Shown piece after piece: positions 30,116 to 38,951 of a stretch of DNA of 64,000 bases. Each line of letters begins with the position of its first letter. Within the stretch, counting starts at the first letter, position 1. The notes below the pieces were generated by a model. That model was not told where the DNA came from. It ran no database searches and saw only the letters and a program-made list of their open reading frames with translations. Source of the stretch: Botrimarina hoheduenensis (lineage in GTDB: Bacteria > Planctomycetota > Planctomycetia > Pirellulales > Lacipirellulaceae). The stretch is from NCBI RefSeq assembly GCF_007859815.1, contig NZ_SJPH01000002.1, positions 788,766-852,765 on the forward strand, written 5' to 3'. The position numbers and the translations under genes are program-made.

Positions 30116-31078
30116 TTAGGCCACAGAAACTTCAAGGCCGATCGCGGTCCGGTAGGTCTCACCCGGTGCGAGCACCAACAAACCCGTATCGATCCCCGCG
30201 GCTTCAAGCTCAAACGGGTTTGGCACGCAGGTGTACGGCTCAAGGCAGATCGCTTCGCGGTGGCCCGGTGTGTAGATCACGCAGCACCGCATGGATTCAT
30301 CAAACGTTTGGGTGAGTGTGACGCCCGACCGGGGATCGTGAATGACCGTTTCACGAGCGCCGGAGGCGAAGCGGTAGGGGGTATCGAACTCGCGGCCGGC
30401 CAGCGCGCCCCCAGCGGGAAGCGATTCGCCCAAGGCACCCAGCGGAGCCGTTCCCCCATCGGGCACCAAGCCCGCTGCGTTCCACACCGCGTCCACGGGG
30501 GCCCGTACGATCGTTGCCTCGGCGTCGTCCGTTGCCCCCGCCAGCGGCAAACGAAAGTACGCGTGCGTGCCAAAGCCGAAGGGCAAGGGGTGATCGCTGA
30601 GGTTGGTTGCAGCAACGCTCAAGTCGAGCCGCGTTCCCACAACGCGATAGGTCGCCCGCAGCCGATAGTCGCCGGTCCACTGTCCCACCGCGTCGGGGTC
30701 ATCGATCGAGGGTTGGTATTCGGCCGTGATCGCCTCGGTCGTTTGCTCGACAACGCGCCACGCGGCACGGAGCGCGAAACCGTGGATGGCGTTTCCTAGG
30801 CCATCGCTGGGCTCGACTTGGTAGCGATTGCCCTCAAACTCGAAGGCCCCGGCCCGGATCCGGCCAGGAAACGGAAACAGCAGCGGTGTACCGGAGCGGC
30901 TTGGTCGCCCCGAGCCCTGCGCAAACTCCTCTTCTGCCCACAGCATCTCGGGTGTGGCCGGGCCCTCGGCCAGGGCGAGTGCGGGACGCCAGCTGAAGCA
31001 GTTAAAGCCGAGCGACGGCAACAGGCTGGCAGAGGATCCGCTCGCGGGATCTTGGATCGTGACGGGGGCAGAGCTCAT
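30116..31078 (-). CDS. Aldose 1-epimerase family protein
   Basis: This 320-residue protein interconverts alpha and beta anomers of a sugar. It has the galactose-mutarotase fold motifs NAIHGFALRAAWRV (catalytic His), FGFGTHAYFRLPL (second His) and ICLEPYTCVPNPF (catalytic Glu). The length fits the family. It is a single gene with no sugar-uptake partner, and is convergent with the CxxCH pair. Confidence 0.9.
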   Translation of the reverse strand: MSSAPVTIQDPASGSSASLLPSLGFNCFSWRPALALAEGPATPEMLWAEEEFAQGSGRPSRSGTPLLFPFPGRIRAGAFEFEGNRYQVEPSDGLGNAIHGFALRAAWRVVEQTTEAITAEYQPSIDDPDAVGQWTGDYRLRATYRVVGTRLDLSVAATNLSDHPLPFGFGTHAYFRLPLAGATDDAEATIVRAPVDAVWNAAGLVPDGGTAPLGALGESLPAGGALAGREFDTPYRFASGARETVIHDPRSGVTLTQTFDESMRCCVIYTPGHREAICLEPYTCVPNPFELEAAGIDTGLLVLAPGETYRTAIGLEVSVA

Positions 31079-31227
31079 CGTCGGGGCGTAGCCAGAGAGG
31101 GGGGAGGGGCCAAACGGCGGCCGGGAAGTGATGGCGCGGATTATGCCGCACTGCTACCGCGGCAACCACCCGCCCGGGAGGCTCGCCCTTGGCCCTGCCG
31201 CAGGGTAAACTGCGATACCAACTGCAA

Positions 31228-31304
<77 letters not shown>

Positions 31305-31386
31305 TTGCCCGCCTTACGGGTGCCCTGTGGAACCGCTGCTTGGGGGCAACGCGGCAGTGACCAGCGTCGAATTCCTGTACCACCCG

Positions 31387-32305
31387 CTATGAAGGTATGG
31401 GTTGGGTAATGCCGCTGCCCTGCTGGAGCGGAGAAGGCTGCTGAGGCGTAGCCGAAGCAGCCTTCGGAGCGGAAGCGGGGCAGCGGGCCGCGAACTCACT
31501 CGGGGCGACGTACCCCAGCGATCCGTGCGGCCGGTAGTTGTTGTAATCCTCTCGCCAAGCGGCCGTGAGCTTGCGAGCCGAGGCGAGCGACTCGAACACC
31601 TCGACCGCCAAGAACTCGTCCCGCAGCCGGCTGTGGAAGCTCTCCGCGTACGCGTTCTGCCACGGGCTCGCCGGCGCGATGTACAGTGTCTCGACCTCCA
31701 GCCGCTCGAGCCATCGCCGGATCGCCTTCGCAGTGAACTCCGCGCCGTTGTCGCTGCGGATGTGCTGCGGCACGCCGTGCATCGCGAAGAGCTCCGCCAG
31801 CGTATCGATTCACGTCCTCGCTCGTAATGCTCCGGTCGCACTTCAGGGCGAGGCACTCGCGGGTGTGCTCATCGACAATCGACAGCCACTTCAGCTGGCC
31901 ACCGCCCGTCGTCTTGTCGAATACGAAGTCCCACGTCCACACGTGGTTGCGGTGCGTCGCCCGCCGCCGGTCGCAGCCATTCTCCGCCACGCCAAGCCGA
32001 CGCCGTTTCCGCTTCTTCTGCGGCACTTTTAGGCCCTCCTTCCTCCACAACCGCAACACGCGTGACTCGCTCGCGCGGAAGCCCTCGGCCCGCAAGAGCG
32101 CCGCGATCCGCCGGTACCCGAACCGTGGACGCTTCCGCACCAGCTGCTGCATCCGCTTCACCAATCGCGGCTCGTCGCCGCGTGGCTTCGCTTGGTATCG
32201 CTGACTTGAACGCGGCTGGCCGATCGCGCGGCACGCCCTCCGCTCGGATGTCGAGAACTCGCGTCGGAGTTCCTTGACCGCCGCACGCTTCCGAGAAGGG
32301 CTCAC
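31387..32305 (-). pseudogene. IS407-group transposase OrfB, frameshifted
   Basis: The protein is an IS3-type DDE integrase in two frames. The first part (from GTG 32305: SPSRKRAAVKELRREFSTSERRACR) includes HVWTWDFVFDKT with the first Asp and runs to SITSEDV. At about 31809 one extra base shifts the frame; the rest (DTLAELFAMHGVPQHIRSDNGAEF, then WLERLEV... AYAESFHSRLRDE with the Glu) continues in the next frame to TAG at 31387. Restoring one base would rejoin them. OrfB's GTGA start overlaps the OrfA stop. Confidence 0.85.
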
Positions 32306-32630
32306 CAGTTTCCCTCCTGCAGATGCTTCAGCATCTGATTGTCGAGAGAGAGGTCGGCCACCAACTGCTTCAACCGCTTGTTCTCGTCTTCCAGCTTCTT
32401 CAGCCGCACCGCCTCCTCTGACTTCATCCCGCCGTACTGCTTACGCCAGCGGTCGAGCGTCGATTCACTCACCTCCAGCGCTTGCAGCACGGCTGCCGTC
32501 TCCTTCCCCGCGTTGAGCATCGCGTCCGCGTCTCGCAGCTTGCGGACAATCTGATCCGGCGAATGCCGCTTCCTTCGCTTCTCGCTCATCCTTCGGTCTC
32601 CTGGCCACTACGGCGGGTGAGACCTTCATA
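31388..32630 (-). mobile_element. IS3-family (IS407-group) insertion sequence
   Basis: The element is about 1,240 bp. Ends share the inverted repeat TATGAAGGT (31388-31396) and ACCTTCATA (32622-32630). It contains orfA and a frameshifted orfB on the minus strand. The left repeat overlaps the orfB stop codon. No clear target duplication is visible (CCGC left, ACGC right). It interrupts the DUF2971 gene to its right. Confidence 0.8.
32302..32589 (-). CDS. IS407-group transposase OrfA
   Basis: This 95-residue protein is the helix-turn-helix subunit that binds the element's ends: RKRHSPDQIVRKLRDADAML, LDRWRKQYGGMKSEEAVRLK and a leucine-zipper segment ENKRLKQLVADLSLDNQML. It is intact and starts at ATG 32589. 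It overlaps orfB by GTGA, typical of this IS group. Confidence 0.9.
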   Translation of the reverse strand: MSEKRRKRHSPDQIVRKLRDADAMLNAGKETAAVLQALEVSESTLDRWRKQYGGMKSEEAVRLKKLEDENKRLKQLVADLSLDNQMLKHLQEGNW

Positions 32631-33003
32631 ACGCGTGGATCAGATTTTCGACAGCAGGCCAGTATTCTATCGTTGGCAACTCGTCACAGTATTGTATTTT
32701 ATTTAGTTGCCTGCTATTGCTTGTAAATTTCAACGCAATCCCCCTAAATCCGTTCGCATAGTAGCCCCACATAGATGGAGTGGATAAGGCGGCGGTGTCA
32801 GAGCAGGAGCAAATAAAACGCTTTTTTTTCGCGTTGTATAATTTGGATATAGCGTTACTGTTTGGATAGCATTTGTAGACGCCCTCCATGGGATCATTCA
32901 TTTCCCAAATTCTGCTGCACCAAAACAAATTTTTGCCGATTATATCTTTTGCTCTTAGGAGTGAATTGCAATCGCCAAGCGACCTGAATTTTATCAGTTC
33001 CAT
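32626..33003 (-). pseudogene. DUF2971 protein, truncated by the IS element
   Basis: The 125 residues start MELIKFRSLGDCNSLLRAKDIIGKNLFW and include WEMNDPMEGVY, the N-terminal hallmark of DUF2971 proteins, then RFICSCSDTAALSTPSMWGYYANGFRGIAL. Family members are normally about twice as long. The frame ends in TGA created by the IS end (32626-32628), and the missing part is not found on the far side of the IS, so DNA was also deleted. The region is strikingly AT-rich compared with its neighbours, indicating transfer. Confidence 0.75.
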
Positions 33004-33060
33004 GATTTTAGATATTATTTTATAGGAAATGCACGTAGTAAGTGCCTAACTGCTTGCTAC

Positions 33061-34272
33061 CTAAAACGCCAGCTCGTGTCGGCCCGCGATGAACGTTAGC
33101 TCCTGTGGCTTGCCGATCAGTTCGCAGTTTTCGTTCGCGGCGACTTCTTCGGCCAGGTCTTCGCTCACCCACAGCGTGTCGAGGTGCAGCGTGTTGGGGA
33201 TGAACACCCAGCGGTGGTCGCCGTAGCGCTCACGCATCTTGGCGATCACCTCGGCATCGTCGGCCAGCGTGGCGGGGATCTTTGCCCGATCCATATCGCC
33301 GGTGGTAAAGACGTTGATGAACGTCTTGTGCTCGTCGATCGCGTCACGCAGGCGGCGCGTAATGAAGTCGGCCAGACCCACGCCAATCGCGTTCCCCTTG
33401 GACGCCTCCGCCAGGCGGAGAGCGGCGATCACCCGCACCTCGGGCTGGACGATGTCTTCGTACCCTTTCACGCCGCGGAAGCCGATCACGTTCGGGTCCA
33501 TCCCCGTGCCGCTGTAGGTCTTGCCGATCTCATCGACGACCAGCGCGTTGATTTGGTCCAGCGGCAGCCGGGGGAAATACGAGCGGTGTTTTTCGAGCAG
33601 CGCCGGCTCGCGCGTCAGGATCTCGGCGGCGGGTAGGGCGTGCAGCTCGGCCGTTTGGTCGTAGCCGTCCTCGAGGATCGCCAGCCCGGCCCAGATCTTG
33701 CCCGAGTCGACCAGCAGCCGCCCCATCTCGAGCAGCATGTCTTTCATCTGCGGCGTGGGGGTCGCGTGGAAGGTCTCGGCCGAGCGGATCTTGCCCATGC
33801 CGACGACCATCATCTTCGTTAGCCCGCTCTGCACCGGTCCGCTGAAACAGGTGTGGAGCTTCACACGGTTGATGACGAGCACGCCTGCCGATTCGAACGA
33901 GTGGCGGTCCATCCAGACATCGCCGGTGGGGACGGCGCCAACCCGGACGCACTCCATGCTGGAGCGGATCGGCATGCCGACGGTGGCCTCGGTCACGCCG
34001 AGCGACTCGACCATCTCGCGCTGCCCCTCGGCGGTGGCACCGTTGTGCGAGCCCATGCTGGGCACAACAAAGGGCGTGGCACCGTGGTCGCGCAGCCAAT
34101 CGCCCGCAGCACGGGTGATTTCGACCAAGTTATCGATGCCCCTCGAGCCGACCGTTAGCGCGACTTCGCCTTGCGGCGGCGCGCCGAGCCCGTCCAGCTG
34201 CCGACGGACTTCGGCTGTCACATCGGCGATCGGGGCAGAGACAAGACGCTGGCGAACCTGAACGACGCGCAT
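33061..34272 (-). CDS. LarA-like (DUF2088) protein
   Basis: This 403-residue protein resembles the N-terminal domain of nickel-pincer lactate racemase (DUF2088): VALTVGSRGIDNLVEI, HGATPFVVPSMGSHNGATAEGQREM and VLVINRVKLHTCFSGPVQSGLTKMMVVGMGK. The family spans lactate racemase and many uncharacterised homologues whose 2-hydroxyacid substrates are unknown. It is divergent from the beta-lysine cluster with about 330 bp between starts; a role in that pathway is not evident. Confidence 0.75.
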   Translation of the reverse strand: MRVVQVRQRLVSAPIADVTAEVRRQLDGLGAPPQGEVALTVGSRGIDNLVEITRAAGDWLRDHGATPFVVPSMGSHNGATAEGQREMVESLGVTEATVGMPIRSSMECVRVGAVPTGDVWMDRHSFESAGVLVINRVKLHTCFSGPVQSGLTKMMVVGMGKIRSAETFHATPTPQMKDMLLEMGRLLVDSGKIWAGLAILEDGYDQTAELHALPAAEILTREPALLEKHRSYFPRLPLDQINALVVDEIGKTYSGTGMDPNVIGFRGVKGYEDIVQPEVRVIAALRLAEASKGNAIGVGLADFITRRLRDAIDEHKTFINVFTTGDMDRAKIPATLADDAEVIAKMRERYGDHRWVFIPNTLHLDTLWVSEDLAEEVAANENCELIGKPQELTFIAGRHELAF

Positions 34273-34600
34273 AGGTCAAGAAAAGGGGCGGGCAGGGGCG
34301 GTGGAGGGGTGCGTCCCGAGTCTAGTCGAAACCGCCAGCGGTTCGCAGAACCCTCGCTGAGAGCGGGGGGGGTCTCACTTCTCCGTGATTTTTTCGCGCC
34401 TTCCATGCGGCAGGTGGGGTACGGGTTCGCACCCGGTGAGCGGAGGACTAGATTGACGGTTTGACGTGGCGGAGGGGGCGTTTTCCCCGTAGTTTTCGCC
34501 CAATTCCCCTCTCCGTGCCCGGCCCCGGGAGTTGTTCCTCCGGGGCTGCTCTCAAGGAGAGGTCCTGCCCGCCGTCTTTCAGCGAAGCAATGTGCCCCCG
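34273..34600. other. Divergent intergenic region before the beta-lysine cluster
   Basis: This 328-bp region separates the DUF2088 gene and the fused aminotransferase gene and probably holds both promoters. AAGGAGAGG at 34553-34561 is a good Shine-Dalgarno but lies 40 bp before the chosen ATG, with no standard start codon at proper spacing. I see no riboswitch or RNA gene. Confidence 0.5.
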
Positions 34601-37600
34601 ATGTCGACGCTCCTCAATCAAACGACCAGTCACGCTCCGTCGGCCGAGCGTTTGAACGCGATCTACGCCAAACGTTTGATCCCGGCCGAGAAGAAGCCCT
34701 TTCTGATCGATCTTGAGGCTTCCTCGGGGCCGTACATGGCGGTGCGCGGGGGGGGGCTCATCTGCGACGGGGCCTCGCAGATTGCCTCGATCGGATTGGG
34801 TTTCAACCCGGGGGCTCAGTTTGGCGCGGGCCAGCATCTTGAGAGCTGGACCAATCAAACCAACACGCCCCACTACGCCGCGGTCCGCGCCGCTTATGAG
34901 GCCTTGCTGCAACGCAAGCTGGGGTCGGATCGTTTTGCGGCGTGCTTCTGTGCGTCGGGGGCCGAGGCGAACGAGACCGTGCTGGGCCACCTGTTTGAGC
35001 ATCGCCGCCACCCCTCGGCCCGTCGGGTGCTAGCGTTCGAGGGGTCGTTCCACGGCCGGATGTTCGTTTCGCTCGCCTCGACCTGGAACCCCGCGAAGCG
35101 CGAGCCGTTCACCCTGCCGGGCCATGAATCGATCTTCGTCCCCTATCCGGTCATGGAAGGGGACGATGTGCATGCTCCTGCCGAGCCCGACGGCTGGCAG
35201 GCCGTGTGGACCGAAACCGACGACACGCGGCACCAGACGCTGCTCTCGAAGCTCCCCACGGCGGCCGACGCGGGGCTGGCCGCCGAGGCGGCTTCGCTGA
35301 GCGCCGTGCGATCGGCGATCCTCGCGGGCGAGGTGCTCGCCATCTTGATCGAACCGATGCAGTGCGAAGGGGGCGATCGGTACTCTTCGCGAAGATTCCA
35401 CCAAGGGCTCGCCCTGCTGAGCCACACCCACAACACGCCGCTTGTCTACGACGAGATCCAGACCGGCTTTGGTCTGGGGGCCGAGTTCTTTTGGCACCGA
35501 AAGTTCTGTTTGCAAACGCCCGCGGGCGACGAGTTCTTCCCGGCTGGGGTGGTGTGTGCCAAGAAAGCCCAGGCTGGCGTTGCGCTGGTTTACCAGCCGC
35601 AAGGGCCGATCCAAGCCGGAGCCGCAACCGCGATCGAGCAGACCAGCGCCGCTTCTGTTGTGCGGGGCTACATCCAGGCATCGGTGATCGATCAGTTCCA
35701 TGACGAGTTGCTCGCCATGGAAAGTGAGAATCGTCAGCGCCTAACGGATCTGGTCGAGCGACAGGGCGACCGAGTCCGTGCGCCGCGCGTGCAGGGTATG
35801 TCGTTCGCGTTTGATCTCGACTCGGCCGACGAGGTCGGGCGATTCGTGGCCCAGCGCTTCCAGCACGGTTTGTTGTACTACCCGGCCGGGGCCAAGACCG
35901 CCCGGTTCCGGATGAACCTTGGCTTTGCCGCGGCGGACCGGGATCTGTTTTGGTCGCAGCTTGAGGAAGCGCTCGACTCGACTTTTGCCGAGGCCAGCGA
36001 TGCGGCGATCGGTGCGCCAGCTGATACCCGCACCCGCGGGGCGGCGAGCTACTATCAGGTCCACTCGGAACTGATCGAGGCCAAGCTAGATCTGCTGCAC
36101 GAGGGCAAACGCCCGGCGGTGCACGATGCGCTCGCCCTCGTCGAGCGTCATGTCGCGACCGCCTACCCGGCTGAAACCCTCACCGTCGTGCGGCTCGAAG
36201 CCGCGAAATACCCCGCGCATCGTGACCGAATTGTCGCGATGCAAGAAGCGGTCTACGAGCCAACGCGGCGGTCATCGGCCGAAGAGTTCGACGCCCTGTT
36301 CGCCGGCGAGAATCCGCTGGCGCTCGCGGTGCTCAAGGGCGATCGGATCGTCGCGATGGCGTTTGCGGGGCCCCTCGCCCGCTTCGATTACATGCGGGGC
36401 GTCAAAGACGATCCGTCGCACGACGATCCGACGGTTCACTACGCGATGGACCTGACCATCGACGAGCAGTTTCGCGGGGGGCTGGGTCGGGCGATGAAGC
36501 AGGCCATGACACTGCTCGCCCTGGCGACGGGCGTCTCGGCTCTGCACGGGCGCAATCGTGATCGGATGGCGGCGGGCATGTGGTCGATCAACCTGTCGCT
36601 GGGGGCGTACGTCAGCCAGTATCTGCCCCGCGATTATCCTGACCAAGAGCGCTACCGCGATTGTTTGTACTACCGGGCCGAAACCGCTTGGTCGGCCCCG
36701 ATCGATTTGGCGTCGGGCATCGAGGCACCGCTGGGTCCCGCCCACCTGGACGCCGCGTTTGTCCGACGTAATCTGCCGGTGTTGGTCAACAAGCTGACCC
36801 TCTCCAACTTTGTGACCGACGACTTCCTGACAGACCTCGAGACGGTCTCGCATGCCTTTCCGGCTCCGCTGCGGCGGCTCTACACCGCCAGCGGGCTTTC
36901 CGAGGCGGTCGACAAGATCGTCAAGGTGCTGTGGACCCACCGCAAACCACGCACGGGTTTGCTGACGATCGCCGGCAGCGATTTTGGTTCCGGCAGCTTT
37001 ATGTCGCGTTCTCTCTCCGGTGCGGGCGAGGCGTACTTTGCCACCGACTCTCTGCCCCTGCCCCGCGACGCCGCCGACGAGCCGTTCTTCCGCGAGCTAG
37101 AATCGCGTGTGGCTAGCGACACGCTGATGGGGGTCTTTGTCGAACCACTCATGCGGCGCACTTTGCAACGTGTGTCGCAGGACGCGCTCACGCGGCTTGT
37201 CACGACCTGTCGTGACCACGGCGTGCCGGTCGTTTACAATGACACGGCGGGAATGTTCTATCGTTATTCGTCGGAGGCTTTTGGCCCGTCGGCCGTCGAG
37301 GGCATGCAGCCCGACGCAACGATTGCGTACCTGGGCGGCCAAACGGCTTTGGTCGCGGCTTCGGACGCGCTCTTTCTCGAAGAGCCGCTGCTGCTGATCA
37401 GCACATGGGACGGCGATGCGTTATCGCTCGCGCAGTTTGCCCGCGCGATGACGCTCGTGCAGGACGACCAGGCCGCCTATCACCAAACGGTTGCCGCCTA
37501 CCAGCAGAAGATCGATACCCTGCTCGCCGGCCAGCCGGGCGTTACGAGCACGCTCGCTCGGGGCGTCGGCCTGATCCAGGGCCCGCTTAGCGAACCCCTC

Positions 37601-37696
37601 ATGCGGCATCTGGCCCAGCAGGAATCGAACCTCTGGCGGAGCTGTCCGGCTTACTCTGAGATGCTCCGCTTTAACGCGGCGAATCTCGGCTCATGA
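34601..37696 (+). CDS. Aminotransferase / GNAT / pseudo-aminotransferase fusion
   Basis: This 1031-residue protein has three parts. Residues 1-470 are a class III PLP aminotransferase: ASGAEANETV, EGSFHGRMF, VYDEIQTGFG and the Schiff-base Lys in VVCAKKAQAG (Lys321 or 322). Residues about 480-695 are a GNAT acetyltransferase with VRLEAAKYPAHRDRIVAMQE and the acetyl-CoA loop QFRGGLGRAM (near 622). Residues 700-1031 repeat the aminotransferase pattern (YTASGLSEAVDK, VFVEPLMRRT, VVYNDTAGMF) but the Lys position reads IAYLGGQTAL, so it should not bind PLP. It could be an internal dimer partner. Inferred role: acetylate beta-lysine at N6 and remove its 3-amino group. Fused in this way it is unusual. 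Start ATG 34601. Confidence 0.85.
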   Translation: MSTLLNQTTSHAPSAERLNAIYAKRLIPAEKKPFLIDLEASSGPYMAVRGGGLICDGASQIASIGLGFNPGAQFGAGQHLESWTNQTNTPHYAAVRAAYEALLQRKLGSDRFAACFCASGAEANETVLGHLFEHRRHPSARRVLAFEGSFHGRMFVSLASTWNPAKREPFTLPGHESIFVPYPVMEGDDVHAPAEPDGWQAVWTETDDTRHQTLLSKLPTAADAGLAAEAASLSAVRSAILAGEVLAILIEPMQCEGGDRYSSRRFHQGLALLSHTHNTPLVYDEIQTGFGLGAEFFWHRKFCLQTPAGDEFFPAGVVCAKKAQAGVALVYQPQGPIQAGAATAIEQTSAASVVRGYIQASVIDQFHDELLAMESENRQRLTDLVERQGDRVRAPRVQGMSFAFDLDSADEVGRFVAQRFQHGLLYYPAGAKTARFRMNLGFAAADRDLFWSQLEEALDSTFAEASDAAIGAPADTRTRGAASYYQVHSELIEAKLDLLHEGKRPAVHDALALVERHVATAYPAETLTVVRLEAAKYPAHRDRIVAMQEAVYEPTRRSSAEEFDALFAGENPLALAVLKGDRIVAMAFAGPLARFDYMRGVKDDPSHDDPTVHYAMDLTIDEQFRGGLGRAMKQAMTLLALATGVSALHGRNRDRMAAGMWSINLSLGAYVSQYLPRDYPDQERYRDCLYYRAETAWSAPIDLASGIEAPLGPAHLDAAFVRRNLPVLVNKLTLSNFVTDDFLTDLETVSHAFPAPLRRLYTASGLSEAVDKIVKVLWTHRKPRTGLLTIAGSDFGSGSFMSRSLSGAGEAYFATDSLPLPRDAADEPFFRELESRVASDTLMGVFVEPLMRRTLQRVSQDALTRLVTTCRDHGVPVVYNDTAGMFYRYSSEAFGPSAVEGMQPDATIAYLGGQTALVAASDALFLEEPLLLISTWDGDALSLAQFARAMTLVQDDQAAYHQTVAAYQQKIDTLLAGQPGVTSTLARGVGLIQGPLSEPLMRHLAQQESNLWRSCPAYSEMLRFNAANLGS

Positions 37697-37729
37697 TTTC
37701 ACCCACAGGCTAAAGAACGCGACAAGCAT

Positions 37730-38833
37730 ATGCAGGACGAAGGCTTCCCGATCATCGAATACCGTCGCGGCGCTACCCCGCGTGAGTGGGGCCGCGCGCA
37801 CGGCGAGGCGCATCGCGAGGGCATCCAAGAGCTGTTCGAGATCCGCTTGGCGCTCATGCAAGAGAAGAACGGTGCGCTGACCCCCGCAGTTGTCGAGCAG
37901 CTGGCGGGTGAGCAGTGGGATGCTACCGAGAAGTTGGACCCCCTCTTGGCAGATGAGCTGCTGGGAATCGGCGAGGGGGCGGGGCTCACCAACACACAGT
38001 TGGTGGTGGTGAACAACTACACCGATTTCCGTGACATCCAACCGGGGGAGGGGACGCGCCTGCAAGACGAGGGGTGCTCGGCGGTCTTCGTTGATACCGG
38101 TGCCGGGGCCATCGCCGGGCAAACCTGGGACATGCACGGCTCGGCCAAGCGTTTCGTCTGCTGCCTCGATGTGCCGGTGCCCGATTCTGAGGAGCGGATG
38201 GTCGTTTTCAGCATCGTCGGCTGTCTCGGCATGATGGGCTACACGAGCTGGCGAACCGCCGTGGGGGTGAACAACATCAACACGGACGGGGCTCGCCCGG
38301 GAGTGGTGTGGCCCGCCCTGGTGCGCAAGACACTTGCCCAACGCACCCACGATGCGATGGTCAGCCAGTTGAAGGATGCGGCGGTCACGTCCGGACACAA
38401 TTACCTGGTTGCCTCGCGGACAGCGGACCACCAGAGTCGGGCCGAGATGTGGGAAGTGATGCCCGATCTGGCCGAGTGTGCGAGCCGCTACGGCGAGTCT
38501 AACCGCAGGATCTACCACACCAACCACTGTCTAGCGGGGCAGGCGGTGGCACGCGAGCAGGCGGCGGCGCTCAACTCTTCGACCCATATCCGCTACGACC
38601 TGATCGAGAAAAAGATCAACGCGATCAGCAGCTTTGACGACGTCTACGCGTTGCTCAATGACCATGAGAATTACCCCCAGTCGATCTGCTCGAACCATCA
38701 GACGTCAGCGCTGGATCCGGCGATCACCTGCGGCGGTGCCGTCGGCGATCTGACGAACGGTCGGGTAACCATGTGGCGTGGTGATGAGCTTTACGACGAC
38801 AACTTCGTTCGACACGAATTTCGGTTCGATTGA
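37730..38833 (+). CDS. C45-type Ntn hydrolase (acyltransferase/amidase family)
   Basis: This 367-residue protein belongs to the C45 autoproteolytic family of isopenicillin N acyltransferase. The cleavage/nucleophile site is LQDEGCSAVFVDT, with Cys116 as the expected new N-terminus. GQTWDMHGSAKRFVCCLDV, GVNNINTDG and YLVASRTADHQSRAEMWEV follow the family layout, and ICSNHQ is near the C-terminus. Relatives hydrolyse amides and acyl thioesters. It lies 33 bp after the fusion gene in a probable operon. Inferred role: deacetylate 4-acetamidobutyrate or its CoA ester to GABA. Confidence 0.82.
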   Translation: MQDEGFPIIEYRRGATPREWGRAHGEAHREGIQELFEIRLALMQEKNGALTPAVVEQLAGEQWDATEKLDPLLADELLGIGEGAGLTNTQLVVVNNYTDFRDIQPGEGTRLQDEGCSAVFVDTGAGAIAGQTWDMHGSAKRFVCCLDVPVPDSEERMVVFSIVGCLGMMGYTSWRTAVGVNNINTDGARPGVVWPALVRKTLAQRTHDAMVSQLKDAAVTSGHNYLVASRTADHQSRAEMWEVMPDLAECASRYGESNRRIYHTNHCLAGQAVAREQAAALNSSTHIRYDLIEKKINAISSFDDVYALLNDHENYPQSICSNHQTSALDPAITCGGAVGDLTNGRVTMWRGDELYDDNFVRHEFRFD

Positions 38834-38951
38834 ACGGCACGCTCCCAAAGGTCTCGCGGGCGACTAACGGCAGTGCGGATCACGTGCCAAGGTCGAGAGC
38901 TACCGGGCCACACAACGCGAAAACCTCAATAACAAACGCTCTGTCGGACCG

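Noticed and set aside
32998..33060. A second copy of the tRNA-Val 3' end as an attachment site
   Set aside because: No match to the tRNA T-arm or acceptor sequence is visible at the right edge of the AT-rich segment.
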